A stretch of 64,000 bases of DNA from Acanthornis magna (lineage: Eukaryota > Chordata > Aves > Passeriformes > Acanthizidae), in the NCBI GenBank assembly GCA_036785705.1, contig JAWUZG010000970.1, forward strand, positions 5,469,501 through 5,533,500, read 5' to 3'. The number at the start of each line of letters is the position of its first letter. Within the stretch, counting starts at the first letter, position 1. The translations under genes were made by a program, and so were the position numbers. Under the pieces are notes generated by a model. The model saw nothing but the letters and a program-made list of their open reading frames with translations, had not been told where the DNA came from and searched no databases. Shown piece after piece: positions 61,801 to 64,000 of this stretch.

Positions 61801-62624
61801 AGCTCACAATTAACATCAGAAGTCTCAGAATTAATTCCCTTCTTGTTTGTATCAAAGTAAGTTTGTGATAGTATGGATTTATATGGAAATTACTTTATTT
61901 TGCTACTATTTTTTAGAATGAAACTCCTGAGATTTCCAAGGAATTATGTTTGTCTTGGCAGTATTCTATTTAGGAATGTTGCTGTGTGAAGGAAAGCAAA
62001 CCCAGCTGTTATCTGTGTGCTTAAATGCACTGTCAGAGATCTTCTGAAAGTCAGCTGTATTTTACCAGGCTTAGAGCTGACCTTTTTCTGTGTTTGAACA
62101 CTTTGTTTTTATATTACTGATGAAGGAGAATTAAAAACAAAGCTCACAGGAAACATTATGATTGAAACAAAGCTGCAGAAAGGATCTAGGAACTATTTCA
62201 GTTTTCTGTTAGTTCTTGCTCTCACGCTGCATTTTTAATTTGCTGCCACAGTCCATCAGCTGGTGTGTACAGACTGCAGACGCACCATTAGTCGTCAGTG
62301 GATGAGGATCCTCATGACTCATTCTGACAGCTAACTTGCACTATCACAGTAATATGGGCTTGAAAGCCTGTTTCGTTCTTTGGGTACATTTAAAATAACC
62401 TTTCTCTATAGGAAGTGGTGGGCTTTTTTCTTTTCCCTAGTGTTGCTAATCATTAATCTGCTAAACATCCTGGAGTTCATTTAGCATTGCTGTAGTATTG
62501 CTTGTGGTGTCTTTGTGTTTGTCTAATCAATCTCTTTCTTTTACAGTTTTTGGCTCTGGGAACACATTATGGCAAAGTTTATTTACTCGATGTCCAGGGG
62601 AACATCACACAGAAGTTTGATGTT
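40427..62624 (+). CDS. VPS41: VPS41, HOPS complex subunit (5' part, exons 1-4)
   Basis: VPS41 is a subunit of HOPS, which tethers late endosomes, autophagosomes and AP-3 carriers to lysosomes before SNARE-driven fusion. Four coding exons join as 40427-40447, 44219-44257, 59402-59509 and 62547-62624, all in phase 0, giving 82 codons; the gene runs off the right edge. The start MAEAEEK, an acidic stretch (EESTDESE, then EDESEEEPKL) and the conserved YERLSNGVTEILQ and FLALGTHYGKVYLLD identify it without doubt. Exon boundaries fall where they do in mammalian VPS41 as I know it. The visible part is the disordered acidic N-terminus plus the first blades of the WD40-like beta-propeller; the helical solenoid and the C-terminal RING (full length about 850 residues) are outside. 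All visible introns are GT-AG. No stop or frameshift is seen, so it looks functional. Confidence 0.97.
40448..44218 (+). other. VPS41: VPS41 intron 1 (3771 bp)
   Basis: GTAGAG donor and TTTCCTTTTCAG acceptor. It includes the CpG-rich promoter shore and an A-run at about 40938-40955. Otherwise it is unremarkable; no other exon or repeat family was recognised. Confidence 0.9.
44219..44257 (+). CDS. VPS41: VPS41 coding exon 2
   Basis: 39 bp, 13 codons (ETRSNEESTDESE), preceded by a pyrimidine-rich acceptor and followed by GAG|GTAACC. It is acidic and serine-rich, matching the low-complexity N-terminus of VPS41. Confidence 0.95.
44258..59401 (+). other. VPS41: VPS41 intron 2 (15,144 bp)
   Basis: GTAACC donor; AAAAATTTAG acceptor with a T-rich tract upstream. 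The sense strand has many T-rich and T/G-rich runs (for example 47230-47275, 55288-55308). One ERVL-type LTR lies at 54722-55190 in antisense. No other exon with a convincing frame was found. Confidence 0.9.
54722..55190 (-). repeat. Diverged ERVL-type LTR, antisense in VPS41 intron 2
   Basis: On the plus strand the block starts TGTTGTGATTTAGGAATAG, then shows TCATGGGTTGACATAGGAAC, an ACAGTAACAGCAACAGTA run with ACTAATAACAAAAGTGTAC, GACATAAGGTGATATAGAAT, TCTCCTGGCTACTG and CAAAAATTAACTTGTCC. These fall in the order of the reverse complement of the avian ERVL LTR (its U5-to-U3 direction) as I know it, so the LTR reads on the minus strand. It appears shortened internally relative to the family and is well diverged. 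The right boundary is approximate and no target duplication could be seen. The short frames at 54883-55108 on both strands are artefacts. Confidence 0.72.
59402..59509 (+). CDS. VPS41: VPS41 coding exon 3
   Basis: 108 bp, 36 codons, from EDESEEEPKLKYERLS to TVHEK, then the donor AAG|GTATTA. It carries the end of the acidic tail and the first beta-strand segment of the propeller. It is near-identical to the mammalian exon. Confidence 0.97.
59510..62546 (+). other. VPS41: VPS41 intron 3 (3037 bp)
   Basis: GTATTA donor and TCTTTCTTTTACAG acceptor. It contains a pair of similar 50-bp segments at 59724-59773 and 61807-61856. No gene or assigned repeat was found otherwise. Confidence 0.9.
59724..61856 (+). 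repeat. Pair of similar 50-bp segments in intron 3
   Basis: 59724-59773 and 61807-61856 both read CAATTAACA.CAGA, CTCAGAAT.AATTC and CTTCTTGTTTGTATCAAA. They align without gaps with 5 mismatches in 50. The flanks diverge quickly on both sides. This entry spans the outer limits of the pair. Confidence 0.6.
62547..62624 (+). CDS. VPS41: VPS41 coding exon 4
   Basis: 78 bp, 26 codons from FLALGTHYGKVYLLD to QKFDV, with the donor GTT|GTAAGT. It encodes the first clear WD40-like blade strands, highly conserved in VPS41. The frame enters from exon 3 in phase 0 and leaves in phase 0. Confidence 0.97.
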
Positions 62625-64000
62625 GTAAGTGTGACATTATTCAGAATCCATTTACAGGGATGTAAAAATGCCGTGATGTACCAATAAGTAAGTTAACACT
62701 CTTGTTACACCTACAATTACACTAAAGCATTCCATTACATAAAAAGCAGTGTATGGTCCTTGCAAAAAAACAGTTGTGCTGGCTGGTTTTGTGGTGAGCA
62801 CATCTCAATGTATATAAAATAAACCTTTTCATGAAGCAGATGAGGAAATACATATCTATGATTGCAAGTGGCTATTAAAAATGGAGCCCAGAAGCTCATT
62901 ACTTCCATAAGGCATGAACCTGTTCATTAGGTGACTATCATCAGTTATTAGTTTGTGCTCTATCATCTTATCTAGTTGCCACAAGTAATTGAAAATTGAT
63001 TGATTACCTTGCTGGCTCAATTTATCAATTACAAATATATAATGCTAGTATTTTATGTAAATGTTTTGAAGTTTGAATAATTCAGGGATTGTATTGATTG
63101 AAGGAAAAGAAGCAGACTTTTCCTTGTGGTTCGTGGCATTAGAGGAATAAAATGCTAGACATAAAGCTCTGTTCTAGAGTATTGAATGTTACTTTTAATT
63201 GTGGATGTTAGTTGATTAATTTCAAATTCTCTGTCTTTCTTGAGGAGTGGAAGGAAGAGAATTAGCACTTTTTTTTTCTCAGGTTGTCAAAAATTCCAGT
63301 AGCCAAGCATTGGTTTTTCATGGCAGTGTAAGCACCAGCCATAGAAACCATCACAAGATGTAGATATGTTTGCAAAGAGAATATACGTTCTAAAGGTGAC
63401 ACAGCTGCATGGCAGGGGTGAAAGCTCTCGTTTATATTTTTGAAAAATCTAATTATGAATTGTGCAAGGGAGTCGGGGAGTATAAACTTCTAGGCACAGC
63501 TTTTGAAGGAATTTTTAGATTTAATATTAGTCAGATTGACAGTGACCTTACTGGGAATTAAAAAAAGTGAAGCTAATTATTGTGCTTTTTTTTTTTTTTC
63601 AATTTTGTATGTTCATCAGCCTTGCATATGAGATTGCTGACTGCATTTCAAAAGAGGAAAAGCTTTTGGTGTCTCCCTTGCAGTTCTGATTGTTTTACAT
63701 GCATGCTACTTGATAGAGTTTCTCTGGGAAGTAGGAGAAACCTCTGTTTGGGGCAGGTCAGATTAAAGTGTACCTGAATTATTCTCTTCTGTTGCTGCAG
63801 TAGAAGACAGAGTCAGAAACTTACTCAAATGAAGTGGATGTTTTGTATTGAGTCTGGCATTAACTATCTTAAACTTGTGTATGTTCCATTCAGTGTAAGG
63901 TGTTTTGAAAACTTTATTTGTAGAACTGCCTTTTTCTGTCCACCACCAATGCCTTGTTCTCTCACACTGGTTCCTAGAGATGAAATCCTCCTTCTGTAAA
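62625..64000 (+). other. VPS41: VPS41 intron 4, start only
   Basis: Begins with a consensus GTAAGT donor and runs off the window. T-rich sequence, including a T-run at 63586-63599. No further exon was recognised. Confidence 0.85.

Overview
The window is vertebrate nuclear DNA from a bird. It has large introns, GT-AG splice sites, long AT-rich stretches without genes, a truncated CR1 LINE ending in the avian octamer tail, and LTRs of the avian ERVL type. Four exons on the right encode the start of VPS41, a subunit of the lysosomal tethering complex HOPS. The species cannot be fixed from sequence alone.

Layout. 1-29125 is non-coding apart from repeats: an ERVL-type solo LTR (2746-3239, possible 5-bp target duplication CACAC), a short direct/inverted repeat cluster (7038-7179), a CR1 3' end (about 7823-8319), a GC-richer zone with a degenerate 170-190 bp tandem array (about 9023-9550), a second CR1-like 3' fragment (about 10570-10785) and a TTTG microsatellite (24657-24705). 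29126-36098 is a complete insertion of a class II (betaretrovirus-like, ERVK/ERV2) provirus. It has two 287-bp LTRs differing at 10 sites, flanked by the 6-bp direct repeat CTGACA. Broken gag, dUTPase-protease and pol lie between the LTRs, and there is no env. 36099-40330 is non-coding and ends in a GC/CpG-richer patch and an A/C-only tract. About 40340-40800 is the CpG-rich VPS41 promoter. From 40427 to the right edge is the 5' part of VPS41: coding exons of 21, 39, 108 and 78 bp, separated by introns of 3.8, 15.1 and 3.0 kb. An antisense ERVL-type LTR sits in intron 2.

How the parts relate. VPS41 is the only host gene supported. Its promoter has no TATA box and carries a ZNF143-type element, an M-box/CLEAR-like E-box and a YY1-like core over the start codon. 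The provirus lies in the same orientation 4.3 kb upstream, so its 3' LTR (CCAAT, TATA, YY1-like motif) is a possible ectopic promoter. Proviral genes follow the betaretroviral order gag, pro with dUTPase, pol, in successive frames. The pro-pol slippery heptamer is intact and the candidate gag-pro heptamer differs by one base. Every reading frame has stops or frameshifts, so the element cannot encode its own proteins, although most catalytic residues remain. I saw no tRNA, rRNA, CRISPR or prokaryotic feature.
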